Positions 8,021-17,651 of a stretch of DNA of 49,263 bases are shown in pieces. The notes below the pieces were generated by a model, which saw only the letters and a program-made list of their open reading frames with translations, had not been told where the DNA came from and did no database searches. The translations under genes and the position numbers were made by a program. This DNA is from Massilia glaciei (GTDB lineage Bacteria > Pseudomonadota > Gammaproteobacteria > Burkholderiales > Burkholderiaceae_D), in contig NZ_PXWF02000222.1 of assembly GCF_003011895.2 (NCBI RefSeq), forward strand, positions 1 to 49,263. The letters are read 5' to 3'. Each line of letters starts with the position of its first letter. The stretch's first letter is position 1.

Positions 8021-8455
8021 TCACTTGGTGGCCAGCCCGACCCGGGTGATGCCCATCTTGCGCGCCTCCGACACCAGCTGGATCACATCGTCGTACTTGC
8101 TGTCCTTGTCGCCGGCGATCATCACCGGATGGTCCGGGTGCTCCTGGTGCAGCACGCGCAAGCGGCGTAGCAGGGCGGTGCGGTTGGGCAGCTCCTCGGG
8201 CGCGAGTTGCACCTTGCCGTTGACGCCGATGCTCAGGGTCGCATCGGGCTTGAGCGTGATCTGGATGTAGTCGTCGGGCGGCTGCGCGGTTTTTTCGGCG
8301 CTCGGCAGGTTGATCGCGTTCGGGTTGTTGGCCGACGGCACCGCCATGAAGATGATGAGCAAAACGAGCATCACGTCAATGTAGGGCACCACATTGATTT
8401 CGGACTTGAACTTGCGCGCCCGTCCGCCGCGCAGGCTGCTGGAAAATGAGGCCAT
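8021..8455 (-). CDS. tolR: ExbD/TolR-type motor protein TolR
   Basis: The 144-residue protein has one N-terminal membrane helix containing the essential aspartate (INVVPYIDVMLVLLIIFM, about residues 20-37) and a periplasmic domain ending KMGITRVGLATK. With TolQ it forms the proton-driven stator that energises TolA. It lies 28 bases after tolQ and 10 before tolA, clearly in one operon. Confidence 0.96.
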   Translation of the reverse strand: MASFSSSLRGGRARKFKSEINVVPYIDVMLVLLIIFMAVPSANNPNAINLPSAEKTAQPPDDYIQITLKPDATLSIGVNGKVQLAPEELPNRTALLRRLRVLHQEHPDHPVMIAGDKDSKYDDVIQLVSEARKMGITRVGLATK

Positions 8456-8483
8456 GCCTTCCTTTCTCTGGTGCGTGGCGCGC

Positions 8484-9173
8484 TTAGCGCGACTGCCGCT
8501 GCAAGATGTTGGAGAACTCCTCGACGAAGCTTTCGAAGCGGATCGCGAGGCGGTCGATATCGTGCGTGAAGCGGTTGTACGCCACCACCGCCGGGATCGC
8601 CGCGAACAGGCCGATGGCGGTCGCGATGAGGGCCTCGGCGATGCCGGGCGCGACCACGGCGAGGGTGGCCTGCTGCACGCTGGCCAGGCCGCGGAACGCG
8701 TTCATGATGCCCCACACGGTGCCGAGCAGGCCGACATAGGGCGAGACCGAGCCGACCGAGGCGAGGAAGTTGAGGTGGGCGTCGAGGGCGTCGAGTTCGC
8801 GCTGGAAGGCGGCGCGCATGGCGCGGCGCGCGCCGTCGAGCACGGCGCCGGTGTCGAGCGGATCGCGCGAGGCCGAGGCGGCCTTGCCCTTGATGAACTC
8901 GCCCATGCCGGCCTCGAAGATGCGGGCCAGCGCGCCGTTCTGGTCGCGGTCGGTGCTGGCGCTCTGGTGCAGGGTGTGCAGGTTGCCGCCGGCCCAGAAG
9001 CTGCGTTCGAATTTTTCGGTCTGGGCGCGCGCGGCGCGGATCGCGAAGGTCTTGCGGAAGATGTAGGTCCAGCTCGTGAGCGAAACGACCACCAGCAGGA
9101 CCATGATCAGTTGCACGATCAGGTGGGCATTGCTGATGAGGGCCAGGAAGGAAAGGTCTTGGGCTACGTTCAT
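8484..9173 (-). CDS. tolQ: MotA/TolQ/ExbB proton channel protein TolQ
   Basis: The 229-residue inner-membrane protein has three membrane helices: one near residues 15-37 and two in the C-terminal half, with the signature VSPYVGLLGTVWGIMNAF and the loop GIAEALIATAIGLFAAIPAVVAYN. It forms the pentameric proton channel of the Tol motor around TolR. It follows ybgC by 35 bases. Confidence 0.96.
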   Translation of the reverse strand: MNVAQDLSFLALISNAHLIVQLIMVLLVVVSLTSWTYIFRKTFAIRAARAQTEKFERSFWAGGNLHTLHQSASTDRDQNGALARIFEAGMGEFIKGKAASASRDPLDTGAVLDGARRAMRAAFQRELDALDAHLNFLASVGSVSPYVGLLGTVWGIMNAFRGLASVQQATLAVVAPGIAEALIATAIGLFAAIPAVVAYNRFTHDIDRLAIRFESFVEEFSNILQRQSR

Positions 9174-9208
9174 TGGACTCGAATGGGTTGGATGGATGGC
9201 AGGGTCGC

Positions 9209-9613
9209 TCAGGCGGCCCGCATTTTAGCAGCCGCGTCGTCGGGCAGGGCGCGGGGGCGCAGGGAGGTGCTGTCGACACAGCCGACTTTGACCTTGGCGC
9301 TGGCCAACAGGTTTCCGCCGCACCAGGCCTGCTGCGCGAACAGGACCGATGCGCGGCCCAGCTTTTCGATACTAAGCGTTAATTCTAGTACATCATCAAG
9401 TTTTGCTGGCGCATGATAGTCGACGCTGGTGCTCTTGACGACGAACATGGCGCCATGCTGGGCGAGCAGGGCGTGCTGATGCACTTGGGCCGCGCGCAGC
9501 CATTCTGTGCGCGCGCGTTCGAAGAATTTCAGGTAGTTGGCGTAAAAAACGATACCGCCAGCGTCGGTGTCCTCGTAGTAGACACGGACGGACCAGGTGA
9601 AAGCTGAGGCCAT
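9209..9613 (-). CDS. ybgC: Tol-Pal-associated acyl-CoA thioesterase YbgC
   Basis: The 134-residue hot-dog-fold protein shows the YbgC/4-hydroxybenzoyl-CoA thioesterase signature VYYEDTDAGGIVFYANYLKFFERARTEW, with the catalytic aspartate in YEDTDAGG. It cleaves short or phospholipid-linked acyl thioesters in the cytoplasm and is the usual first gene of tol-pal clusters. Starts at the ATG at 9613. The tol-pal promoter should lie in the AT-rich bases upstream. Confidence 0.92.
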   Translation of the reverse strand: MASAFTWSVRVYYEDTDAGGIVFYANYLKFFERARTEWLRAAQVHQHALLAQHGAMFVVKSTSVDYHAPAKLDDVLELTLSIEKLGRASVLFAQQAWCGGNLLASAKVKVGCVDSTSLRPRALPDDAAAKMRAA

Positions 9614-10080
9614 GTTGACTTATCGTAAACTGAACAAGAACAAAAGAAACATTTTACGCGATTTGACGAAAATTTACGTACGCTAAGGCACATAACGCTC
9701 ATCAAGAAGCGCTCCCGGAGTAGACGCCAAGTCCGGCAGCGGGCCAAGACAATTAACATTTGCTAACAATTGATGCCCATAGGCCCCAATCCGCAACCAA
9801 AAAGTTGGTGCCAATTCTTAACCGGGGTCTGACCCCACTTACAAAATTAATTGGCATCAGACCACGCCGCAGCCCTTGCTAGACCATGAATTCGGCAATT
9901 AATTCCGATATCGGGGTCAGACCCCGGTTACAAAATGCGCGAAATGCGGGGTCTGACCCCGGGTCGGACTCGCCAAAGAATCTCCTGGCTCGATGAGGAA
10001 ATCCGCCTTGCAGGGCGGATTCGCTCCGCAGTGGTGCGGCTTTGCCACACCAATTCCCTGCTAAGCCCCCCGGTTGTGAA
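9614..10080. other. 467-bp intergenic region with palindromic repeats
   Basis: The region separates ybgC (minus) from the 3' end of ydfG (minus). It holds the promoter side of the tol-pal operon (AT-rich, 9620-9700), three GGGGTC(T/A)GACCCC palindromes (listed separately) and a small hairpin AATCCGCC / GGCGGATT at 10000-10021 that may end ydfG transcription. No gene is supported. Confidence 0.6.
9824..9960. repeat. Cluster of three GGGGTC(T/A)GACCCC palindromes
   Basis: Three copies of a 13-bp palindrome lie at 9824-9836 (GGGGTCTGACCCC), 9913-9925 (GGGGTCAGACCCC) and 9948-9960 (GGGGTCTGACCCC). The first two are followed by a similar TTACAAAAT tract, and a degenerate copy (GGCATCAGACC) is at 9853-9863. 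Such palindromes occur between genes in related genomes and behave like REP/extragenic elements; their maker is not visible here. Confidence 0.75.
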
Positions 10081-10827
10081 TTATTGGCGTTTGATGGTGA
10101 ATGGCGAGAAGCCCTGGCAGGTCGGCATCATTTCGATGTGGTTGATGTTGATGTGCGGCGGCAGCGTGGCGAGCCAGTACGCGGTCTCGGCGATATCGCC
10201 CGCCGTCAGCGGCTGCGTGCCCTCGTACACCTTCGCCGCCGCCGCGTCGTCGCCCTTGAAGCGCACGTTCGAAAACTCGGTGCCGCCGCACAGCCCCGGC
10301 GCCAGGTTGGTCGCGCGCACGCCCGTGCCGACCAGGTCGGCGCGCAGGTTCAACGTGAACTGCTCGACGAAGGCCTTGGTCGCGCCGTACACGTTGCCGC
10401 CCGGGTAGGGGTAGCTGCCCGCGACCGAGCCGATGTTGATGATCAGCCCGCCGCCGCGCGCCACCATCGCCGGCAGCAGGGCCCGCGTCATCGCCACCAA
10501 ACCGGTGCAATTGGTCGAAATCATCGTCTCCCAGTCGGCCAGCGGCGCCTCGTGGGCCGCCTGGGTGCCCAGCGCCAGTCCCGCGTTGTTGATCAGAACG
10601 TCGATCTGGCGCCACGACTGCGGCAGCAGCGCCAGCGCGTCGTTGATCGCATCCTTGTCCGTCACGTCCATCACCAACGGCAGGGCGGAGTCGCCCAATT
10701 CGGCCGCCAGCGCGTCCAGACGCTCCAAACGGCGCGCCGCAAGCACCACCTGGTGGCCGTGTTTGACGAAGGTGCGCGCCATTTCGGCGCCAAAGCCCGA
10801 CGATGCGCCAGTGATGAAAACGATCAT
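10081..10827 (-). CDS. ydfG: NADP-dependent 3-hydroxy acid / L-allo-threonine dehydrogenase YdfG
   Basis: The 248-residue short-chain dehydrogenase has the cofactor motif TGASSGFG (residues 6-13), NNAG, and the catalytic Ser...YGATK. Length and long stretches match E. coli YdfG (248 residues), including DILINNAGLALG-like, EFSNVRFKGDD and the end HININHIEMMP. The family oxidises 3-hydroxy acids such as L-allo-threonine, L-serine and 3-hydroxypropionate, or reduces malonic semialdehyde, with NADP. The chosen ATG at 10827 gives MIVFITGASSG as in YdfG; an ATG at 10893 adds residues foreign to the family. It is divergent from glyA, another enzyme of serine/threonine metabolism. Confidence 0.9.
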   Translation of the reverse strand: MIVFITGASSGFGAEMARTFVKHGHQVVLAARRLERLDALAAELGDSALPLVMDVTDKDAINDALALLPQSWRQIDVLINNAGLALGTQAAHEAPLADWETMISTNCTGLVAMTRALLPAMVARGGGLIINIGSVAGSYPYPGGNVYGATKAFVEQFTLNLRADLVGTGVRATNLAPGLCGGTEFSNVRFKGDDAAAAKVYEGTQPLTAGDIAETAYWLATLPPHININHIEMMPTCQGFSPFTIKRQ

Positions 10828-10917
10828 GATTCTTCCTGAAACGAAATTAAACGTGCGAAATTGTAGCCGAAACGGCCGGTCTGGACGTTTCACTGGTCAT
10901 TGTCGCAACCGGGTTCC

Positions 10918-10946
10918 TTGCCCTTATCGGGGACTTAACTTACAAT
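10918..10946 (+). promoter_or_regulatory. Probable sigma-70 promoter of glyA
   Basis: A -35-like TTGCCC at 10918-10923 and a -10-like TACAAT at 10941-10946 are separated by 17 bases. The predicted transcript would start near 10953, about 10 bases before the riboswitch fold. Confidence 0.55.
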
Positions 10947-10962
10947 TTGGGCTCCATTACAT

Positions 10963-11076
10963 CTCACGTAACTGGCGAAAAGTTGCGCCGATTCCGCCCC
11001 GCGGGGTCGATTGGCGGCGAAAGGTGGGCATCCACCGGGGAACGTGAGACTTCATCAGCCGTTCGCCTGGGCAGCC
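10963..11076 (+). promoter_or_regulatory. ZTP (pfl) riboswitch upstream of glyA
   Basis: The leader contains the conserved parts of the ZTP riboswitch in order: P1 5' strand CTCACGT followed by AACTGGCGAAAA (10963-10981), a GTGGGCATCCACCGGGGA block (11023-11040), P1 3' strand ACGTGAG (11042-11048), and CGCCTGGGCAG (11064-11073), whose CGCC can pair with the GGCG of the first block to close the pseudoknot. This class binds ZTP/ZMP, a sign of 10-formyl-tetrahydrofolate shortage, and commonly switches on glyA, purH or folD. About 103 bases separate it from the glyA start, so control could be at transcription or ribosome access. No clear intrinsic terminator is seen. Confidence 0.85.
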
Positions 11077-11179
11077 ATCAATGGAAACGCTCGATGAGGC
11101 TGCCTCTCCGTTTGCCCGGCTCACCTCATTCGATCCATCTCTGCCAGGTGCCACGCACCATTTCAATTGGAGTTTTTTC

Positions 11180-12427
11180 ATGTTTGCAAAAGATCACACG
11201 CTCGCCAACGTCGACCCGGAACTGTGGAGCGCGATCCAGAAGGAAAACACCCGCCAGCAGGACCATATCGAACTGATCGCCTCCGAGAACTACACCTCGC
11301 CGGCCGTGATGCAGGCGCAGGGCTCGCAACTGACCAACAAGTATGCCGAGGGCTATCCGGGCAAGCGCTACTACGGCGGCTGCGAATTCGTCGACATCGC
11401 CGAGCAACTGGCGATCGACCGCGTCAAGCAGCTGTTCGGCGCCGAGGCGGCCAACGTGCAACCCAACTCGGGCTCGCAGGCCAACCAGGGCGTGTTCTTC
11501 GCCATGCTCAAGCCGGGCGACACCATCATGGGCATGTCGCTGGCCGAGGGCGGCCACCTGACCCACGGCATGGCGCTCAACATGTCGGGCAAGTGGTTCA
11601 ACGTGGTCTCGTACGGCCTGACCGAGCAGGAGGACATCGACTACGACGCCATGGAGCGCCTCGCGCACGAGCACAAGCCGAAGATGATCATCGCAGGCGC
11701 GTCGGCGTTTTCGCTCAAGATCGACTTCGAGCGTTTCGCCAAGGTCGCCAAGGCGGTCGGCGCCTACTTCATGGTCGACATGGCGCACTACGCGGGCCTG
11801 ATCGCCGCCGGCGTCTACCCTAACCCGGTGCCGCACGCCGACTTCGTCACCTCGACCACGCACAAGTCGCTGCGCGGCCCGCGCGGCGGCATCATCCTGA
11901 TGAAGGCCGAGCACGAGAAGGCCATCAATTCGGCGATCTTCCCCGGCATCCAGGGCGGCCCGCTGATGCACGTCATCGCCGGCAAGGCGGTCGCGTTCAA
12001 GGAGGCGCTCGAGCCGGGCTTCAAGGCGTACCAGCAGCAGGTCGTCAAGAACGCCGACGCTCTGGCCAAGGCGCTCATCGCGCGCGGCCTGCGCATCGTG
12101 TCGGGCCGCACCGAGTCGCACGTGATGCTGGTCGACCTGCGCGCCAAGAACCTGACGGGCAAGGAAGCCGAAGCCCTGCTCGGCGCCGCGCACATGACGT
12201 GCAATAAAAACGGCATCCCGAACGATCCGCAAAAACCGTTCGTCACCTCGGGCATCCGCCTCGGCAGCCCGGCGTTCACCACCCGCGGCTTCATGGAGGA
12301 CGACGCGACCACGGTCGGCAACCTGATCGCCGACATCCTCGACAATCCGGGCGACGCCGCCGTCGTCGAGCGGGTCAAGGCCGAAGTCAAGAAGCTGACC
12401 GACAAGTACCCGGTCTACGCGGCCTAA
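11180..12427 (+). CDS. glyA: Serine hydroxymethyltransferase
   Basis: The 415-residue PLP enzyme interconverts serine and glycine with tetrahydrofolate and feeds the one-carbon pool. Recognised by [33 protein letters not shown], and the PLP-binding [13 protein letters not shown] with the Schiff-base lysine at residue 229. Length equals the usual bacterial GlyA. The ATG at 11180 follows TTGGAG and gives [16 protein letters not shown]; an upstream in-frame ATG at 11081 would translate part of the leader. Preceded by a ZTP riboswitch and followed 75 bases later by nrdR, the common betaproteobacterial order. Confidence 0.98.
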   Translation: MFAKDHTLANVDPELWSAIQKENTRQQDHIELIASENYTSPAVMQAQGSQLTNKYAEGYPGKRYYGGCEFVDIAEQLAIDRVKQLFGAEAANVQPNSGSQANQGVFFAMLKPGDTIMGMSLAEGGHLTHGMALNMSGKWFNVVSYGLTEQEDIDYDAMERLAHEHKPKMIIAGASAFSLKIDFERFAKVAKAVGAYFMVDMAHYAGLIAAGVYPNPVPHADFVTSTTHKSLRGPRGGIILMKAEHEKAINSAIFPGIQGGPLMHVIAGKAVAFKEALEPGFKAYQQQVVKNADALAKALIARGLRIVSGRTESHVMLVDLRAKNLTGKEAEALLGAAHMTCNKNGIPNDPQKPFVTSGIRLGSPAFTTRGFMEDDATTVGNLIADILDNPGDAAVVERVKAEVKKLTDKYPVYAA

Positions 12428-12502
12428 GCCGCGGCACCCCAGGCCCCCGCCGCGCGCGGGCGGCCTGCTCATTTTCAGCAGCAGCTCACCGGCGTCATCA
12501 AG

Positions 12503-12970
12503 ATGAAATGTCCGTTCTGTCAGCATGAAGACACCCAGGTCCTCGATACCCGCGTATCCGAGGAGGGGGACGCCGTGCGGCGCCGGCGCCGCTGCGCCAA
12601 GTGCGACAAGCGCTTCACCACGTACGAGCGGATCGAATTGTCGATGCCGGTCATCGTCAAAAAGAACGGCAGCCGCACCGAGTACGCCTCGGACAAGCTG
12701 CGCGGCAGCCTGATGCTGGCGCTGCGCAAGCGGCCGGTGTCGGCCGAGGCGGTCGACGACGCCGTCGCCGCGATCGAGGAAAGCCTGCTCACCAGCGGCC
12801 AGCGCGAGGTCGACACCGGCTTCGTCGGCGAGCTCGTCATGGTGCAGCTCAAACGGCTCGATAAAATCGCCTACATCCGCTTCGCCTCCGTCTACAAGAA
12901 CTTCGAAGACCTCGCCGAATTCCAGGACGCGATCGCCGAGGTCGGGAACGATCGCAAGCCGCGCAAGTAG
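12503..12970 (+). CDS. nrdR: Transcriptional repressor NrdR
   Basis: The 155-residue repressor of ribonucleotide reductase genes has an N-terminal zinc ribbon (C3, C6, C31, C34; MKCPFC...CAKC), an arginine-rich DNA-binding stretch, and an ATP-cone domain (about 49-139, starting [13 protein letters not shown]) that senses ATP/dATP. Length matches the family. It lies directly downstream of glyA, as in many betaproteobacteria. Confidence 0.97.
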   Translation: MKCPFCQHEDTQVLDTRVSEEGDAVRRRRRCAKCDKRFTTYERIELSMPVIVKKNGSRTEYASDKLRGSLMLALRKRPVSAEAVDDAVAAIEESLLTSGQREVDTGFVGELVMVQLKRLDKIAYIRFASVYKNFEDLAEFQDAIAEVGNDRKPRK

Positions 12971-13005
12971 CGCCGCCGGCACCGCCGGCGCCACCGGCAC
13001 CATCG

Positions 13006-13047
13006 CGCACCGGCCGTGCACCACCTCGCACCGGCCGTGCGCCACCT
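13006..13047. repeat. 21-bp tandem duplication after nrdR
   Basis: Two copies of a 21-bp unit (13006-13026 and 13027-13047, one mismatch), beginning CGCACCGGCCGTGC, lie 36 bases after the nrdR stop. The rest of 12971-13238 shows no gene; the pil operon promoter is presumably in 13090-13220, where the sequence is more AT-rich. Confidence 0.7.
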
Positions 13048-13238
13048 CGCGACCGTTCCCGGGCGTATGGCGTTCCCCTCGCACAGTTGAGCCAGCTCAC
13101 GGCCGCTTTTGTTTCGCCTGATAACTTGGTGTCCAAGCGATCCAGGTCAATACGCGGCAGCCAAACTCAACAGTTAAACCTGCCTAGTAGCAATGCATTC
13201 CCGGCCGCGCATTCAACGTTGCGGAGGTGGTGGTGCAG

Positions 13239-13804
13239 ATGCGGCCGGCCGGCGGGTTCACGCTCTTGGAGGTGCTCATCGCCGTGCTCGTGCTGGCCAT
13301 CGGCGTGGTCGGCGCGTCGGGCGCCCACATCACGGCCATGCGCACGCGCCACGAGTCCGCGCTCATGTCCGAGGCGGTGCAACTGGCCGTCGGCCTGGCC
13401 GAGCGCATGCGCGCCAACGCCCCGCAAATGCGCCTGGCCGACGGCGCCAATCCCTATGCGCGCCTGCAGTACGACGCCCAGGCCGAAGGCGCGCCCAAGG
13501 CGCCCCCGACGCTGTGCTACGGGCGCGCCGTCTGCGGCAGCGCCGAGCTGGCGCAGTTCGACCTCCACGAGCTGAAACAAATCCTCCACGCGCGCTTTCC
13601 AGGCGGGCGCGTGCTGGTCTGCCGCGACAGCAAATTGTGGGATGCCGGCGCCGGGGCGCTGGCCTGGCAGTGCGCCGGCGGCGCGGCGGCGCCGCTGGTC
13701 ATCAAGCTTGGCTGGCGCGCCAAAAACACCGACGGCACCGACGCGCGCGACAACGCGGGGCGGTTCGGGCCGAGCGTGGCCATCATGGTGCCAAGGGAGG
13801 CGTC

Positions 13805-13808
<4 letters not shown>
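13239..13808 (+). CDS. pilV: Type IV pilus minor pilin PilV
   Basis: The 189-residue prepilin begins with a short basic leader MRPAGG, the PilD cleavage site before FTLLEV with the conserved Glu at +5, and a hydrophobic helix (LIAVLVLAIGVVGASG). PilV-family minor pilins prime the pilus tip together with PilW, PilX, PilE, FimT and PilY1. Start choice: GTGs at 13227, 13230 and 13233 are in frame, but the ATG at 13239 is 11 bases after GGAGG and gives a normal leader. The stop overlaps the pilW ATG (ATGA). Confidence 0.88.
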
Positions 13809-14890
<1,082 letters not shown>

Positions 14891-14895
14891 AGGAC

Positions 14896-14960
14896 CACCA
14901 TGAGGGAGCACCATGAGGGAGCACCATGAGGGAGCACCATGAGGGAGCACCATGCAGGGA
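14896..14960 (+). repeat. 13-bp tandem repeat carrying start codons before pilX
   Basis: Four perfect copies of CACCATGAGGGAG (14896, 14909, 14922, 14935) and a degenerate fifth (14948-14960). Each contains an ATG (14900, 14913, 14926, 14939, 14952), and each AGGGAG can act as a Shine-Dalgarno for the next ATG 4 bases on. The frames of the first two ATGs end after nine codons in a TGA that overlaps a later ATG as ATGA. Confidence 0.9.
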
Positions 14961-15598
14961 CCACCATGCGCGCGGGTAGCGGCGTTTGGCGGCAGCGGTC
15001 GCGGCCACGGCGCCAGGGCGGGGCGGCGCTGATAATCGCGCTGTGCATGATGGTGGCGGTGCTCGCGATCGGCGTATCGGCCGCGCAAAGCGCGCTCAAC
15101 GCCGAGAAATCGGCCCGCAACGAACGCGACCGCCAGATCGCCCTGCAGGCGGCCGAGGCGGCGCTGGCCGACGCCGAACGCGACATCGAGGGCGGCAGCG
15201 ATCCGGCGTCGGCGCGCGCGGCCCTGTTCGCGCCCGGCAGCGCGCTCGGCTTCGTCGAGGGTTGCGGCGGACGCGGCGACCAGGCCGGCCTGTGCGTCAA
15301 CAGCGGTTCCGGCGCGGCGCCGGCCTGGCAGACGGCCAGGCTTGACTCTGCCGCCGCCAACACCGTGGCGTTTGGCGCGTTCACCGGCGCATCGATGCCG
15401 GCCGGGCGCGGCGCGCTGCCGGCGCAGCCCCCGCGCTACATCATCGAGTTGATGCACGTGCCCGGCGCCGGGCTAGACGCGGGTGAACGCGAAGGCAATG
15501 TCTACCGGATCACGGCGATCGGGTTCGGCATGCGCGCGCACACGCAGGTGGTGCTGCAAAGCCTCTACCGCAAGCTGCCCGTGGCGCTGGCGCCATGA
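14939..15598 (+). CDS. pilX: Type IV pilus assembly protein PilX
   Basis: The 219-residue protein has a basic N-terminus, a prepilin-like RRQGGAALIIALCMMVAVLAIGV segment typical of PilX (which lacks the FTLxE motif), then an ALNAEKSARNERDRQIALQAAEAAL helix, characteristic of PilX N-terminal domains. It joins PilV/W/E in the pilus-tip complex with PilY1. The start is one of two in-frame ATGs, 14939 or 14966; the first lies in the repeat array, the second gives MRAGSGVWRQRSRPRRQGG, a more usual leader. The stop overlaps pilY1 (ATGA at 15595). Confidence 0.85.
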   Translation: MREHHAGTTMRAGSGVWRQRSRPRRQGGAALIIALCMMVAVLAIGVSAAQSALNAEKSARNERDRQIALQAAEAALADAERDIEGGSDPASARAALFAPGSALGFVEGCGGRGDQAGLCVNSGSGAAPAWQTARLDSAAANTVAFGAFTGASMPAGRGALPAQPPRYIIELMHVPGAGLDAGEREGNVYRITAIGFGMRAHTQVVLQSLYRKLPVALAP

Positions 15599-17631
15599 TG
15601 AAAACCGTGTTCGCCCTGTTGCTGTTGTTCGCGGCCGCACCCGTATGGGGACAGGCGGTGGCCGCGCCCGCGTGCCCGGCCACCACGGTGCCGGCCTGGC
15701 GCGATGCCGGCGCCGTCATCGGCGGCGTCGGCGGCGGGCAGTACATGGTTCGCTCGAAACTGGCGCGCGACGGTGTGAGCGGCACCATCGGACGCAGCGC
15801 GCTCGACTTCAGTGCGGCCGGCGTCAGCACGGCCCTCTTGCCGGTGTGGGACGCCGCGACCCTGCTCGACGCGCGCGTGGACGGGCCGCTCACGCGCGCC
15901 ATCTTCACATTGAACAGCGCCGGCGCCACGGTGCCGTTCTCCTGGCCGTTTTTAAGCGACGGCCAGCGCGCGGACCTCGATACCACGCCGTACACATCGG
16001 CGGCGGGCGACGGCCTGGGCGAGCAGCGCCTGGCCTGGCTGCGCGGCGCGCGCAGCGGCGAAATCGGCAACCCCGGCGGCGTGTTCCGGCGCCGCGCCAG
16101 CATATTGGGGGACATGCCCAACAGCGTGCCGCTGGTGGTCGGCGCGCCGCAGGCCTCGCAGCCCGGGCCCGACTACGCCACGTTCCACGCGCGCTACAAG
16201 GCGCGCCGCCACGCGGTCTACATCGGCGCCAACGACGGCATGCTGCACGCCTTCGACGCCGCCACCGGCGCCGAGCTGTTCGCCTATGTGCCGGCCGTGT
16301 TGTTCCCGGCGCTTTCCGCCCTGAGCAGCCCGCAGTACCGGCCGCGCGCCTATGTCGACGGCAGCGCGGGGCACGCCGAGGCTTTGCTTGGCGGGCGCTG
16401 GCGCAGCGTGCTGGCGGCCGGCATGGGGCAGGGCGCGCGCGGCGTCTTCGCGCTCGACATCAGCGATCCGTCCGCCTTCGGACAGGGCATGGGATCGCTG
16501 TGGGAATTCACCGACCAGGACGATTCCGAGATGGGTTTTGTCGGGGCCGCGCCGTTGCTGGCCAAGTTCCGCACCGGCACCCGTGGCGGCGTGGCCCAGT
16601 ATCGTCACTTCGCGCTGTTCGCGGGCGGCTCGGCGAGCGTGCCCGGCGCGCCCGGCGCCTTGTTCCTGCTGGCGCTCGACAAACCGGCGTCGGCGCCCTG
16701 GCGCCTGGGCCAAAATTATTACCGCTTCAATACGCCGGCCTCCGATCCCGCGCTTGACAACGCGCTGGCGCCGCCCGCGCTGGCGCTCGGGCCCGATGGC
16801 AGCGTGCGCTACGCCTACGCCGGCGACACGCAGGGAAATCTGTGGCGCTTCGATTTCACCGGCGCCGCGCCGTGGCCCAGGGCGGTCGGGCCCGGCGCGG
16901 GCGCCCGCCCGCTGTTCGTGGCGCGCGACGCGCGCGGCCAGCGCCAGTCGATCACCGGACGCGCCACCGTCCTGCATGCGCCCGGCGGCGGCCACCTGGT
17001 GGTGATCGGCACCGCGGGCCGCGCGGCCGGCGACGCGCCGGCGCAGTCGCTGTATGCGATCCACGACAGCCTCGCCGCGCCGCCCGAACTGGTGGGCGGC
17101 CGCGCCGAGCTGGCCGCGCGCGGCGGGGCCGGCCCCGGCGCCGGGACCATCAACGGTCCCGCGTTCGACTTCGGCGGCGCGCGCAAGGGCTGGTATCTCG
17201 ACTTCGGCCATGCGCGCTCCGGCGGAGAGCAGCTCGCCGGGGTGGTGCTGGCGGCGTCGGGCGCGCTGGTTTTCAACACCGCGCTGGCCGGCCCCAACGC
17301 CTGCGCCGCGCCGGCCTCGCGCACCTATGTGCTCGACGCGCTAAGCGGGTTTGCGTTCGACGCCGACGGCAGCGCGCGCAGCGGCATCGCCGCCGGCCGC
17401 CCGACCCCCGGCGTGGCCGCCGCCACGCCGCTGCTGGTGCGCACGGGCAGCGCGGTCGGCCCGCGCGACGCCACCGGCCGCACCCGCACCAGCCACCGGT
17501 TCGCCATCGTCGGGCGCCAGGGAGGCGGGGCCGATCCGCCCATCGTTTTCAGCCTTGGCGCGCTGGCCGGGCGCCTGAGCTGGCGCGAAGTAAGCAACTG
17601 GCGCGAACTGCACGCGAAGGCCACCCGTTGA
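15595..17631 (+). CDS. pilY1: PilY1-type pilus tip adhesin, short form
   Basis: The 678-residue secreted protein has a signal peptide (MMKTVFALLLLFAAAPVWGQA) and the C-terminal PilY1 propeller: RRHAVYIGANDGMLHAFDA, GMGQGARGVFALDISDP, LWEFTDQDDSEMGF and YAGDTQGNLWRFDF. PilY1 sits at the pilus tip, promotes extension, and can act in adhesion and surface sensing. Most PilY1 proteins exceed 1000 residues because an N-terminal von Willebrand-like region precedes the propeller; here it is replaced by only about 190 residues. It is intact and in operon position between pilX and pilE, so this looks like a natural short form rather than a broken gene. Confidence 0.85.
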   Translation: MMKTVFALLLLFAAAPVWGQAVAAPACPATTVPAWRDAGAVIGGVGGGQYMVRSKLARDGVSGTIGRSALDFSAAGVSTALLPVWDAATLLDARVDGPLTRAIFTLNSAGATVPFSWPFLSDGQRADLDTTPYTSAAGDGLGEQRLAWLRGARSGEIGNPGGVFRRRASILGDMPNSVPLVVGAPQASQPGPDYATFHARYKARRHAVYIGANDGMLHAFDAATGAELFAYVPAVLFPALSALSSPQYRPRAYVDGSAGHAEALLGGRWRSVLAAGMGQGARGVFALDISDPSAFGQGMGSLWEFTDQDDSEMGFVGAAPLLAKFRTGTRGGVAQYRHFALFAGGSASVPGAPGALFLLALDKPASAPWRLGQNYYRFNTPASDPALDNALAPPALALGPDGSVRYAYAGDTQGNLWRFDFTGAAPWPRAVGPGAGARPLFVARDARGQRQSITGRATVLHAPGGGHLVVIGTAGRAAGDAPAQSLYAIHDSLAAPPELVGGRAELAARGGAGPGAGTINGPAFDFGGARKGWYLDFGHARSGGEQLAGVVLAASGALVFNTALAGPNACAAPASRTYVLDALSGFAFDADGSARSGIAAGRPTPGVAAATPLLVRTGSAVGPRDATGRTRTSHRFAIVGRQGGGADPPIVFSLGALAGRLSWREVSNWRELHAKATR

Positions 17632-17651
17632 CCCACCCCAAGGAGATTGAT

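Noticed and set aside
9824-9960. CRISPR array from the GGGGTC repeats
   Set aside because: Only three 13-bp palindromes with irregular spacing (89 and 35 bases) and no cas genes.
11126-13084. A 652-codon antisense frame across glyA and nrdR
   Set aside because: Same GC-driven artefact; glyA and nrdR on the plus strand are unambiguous.
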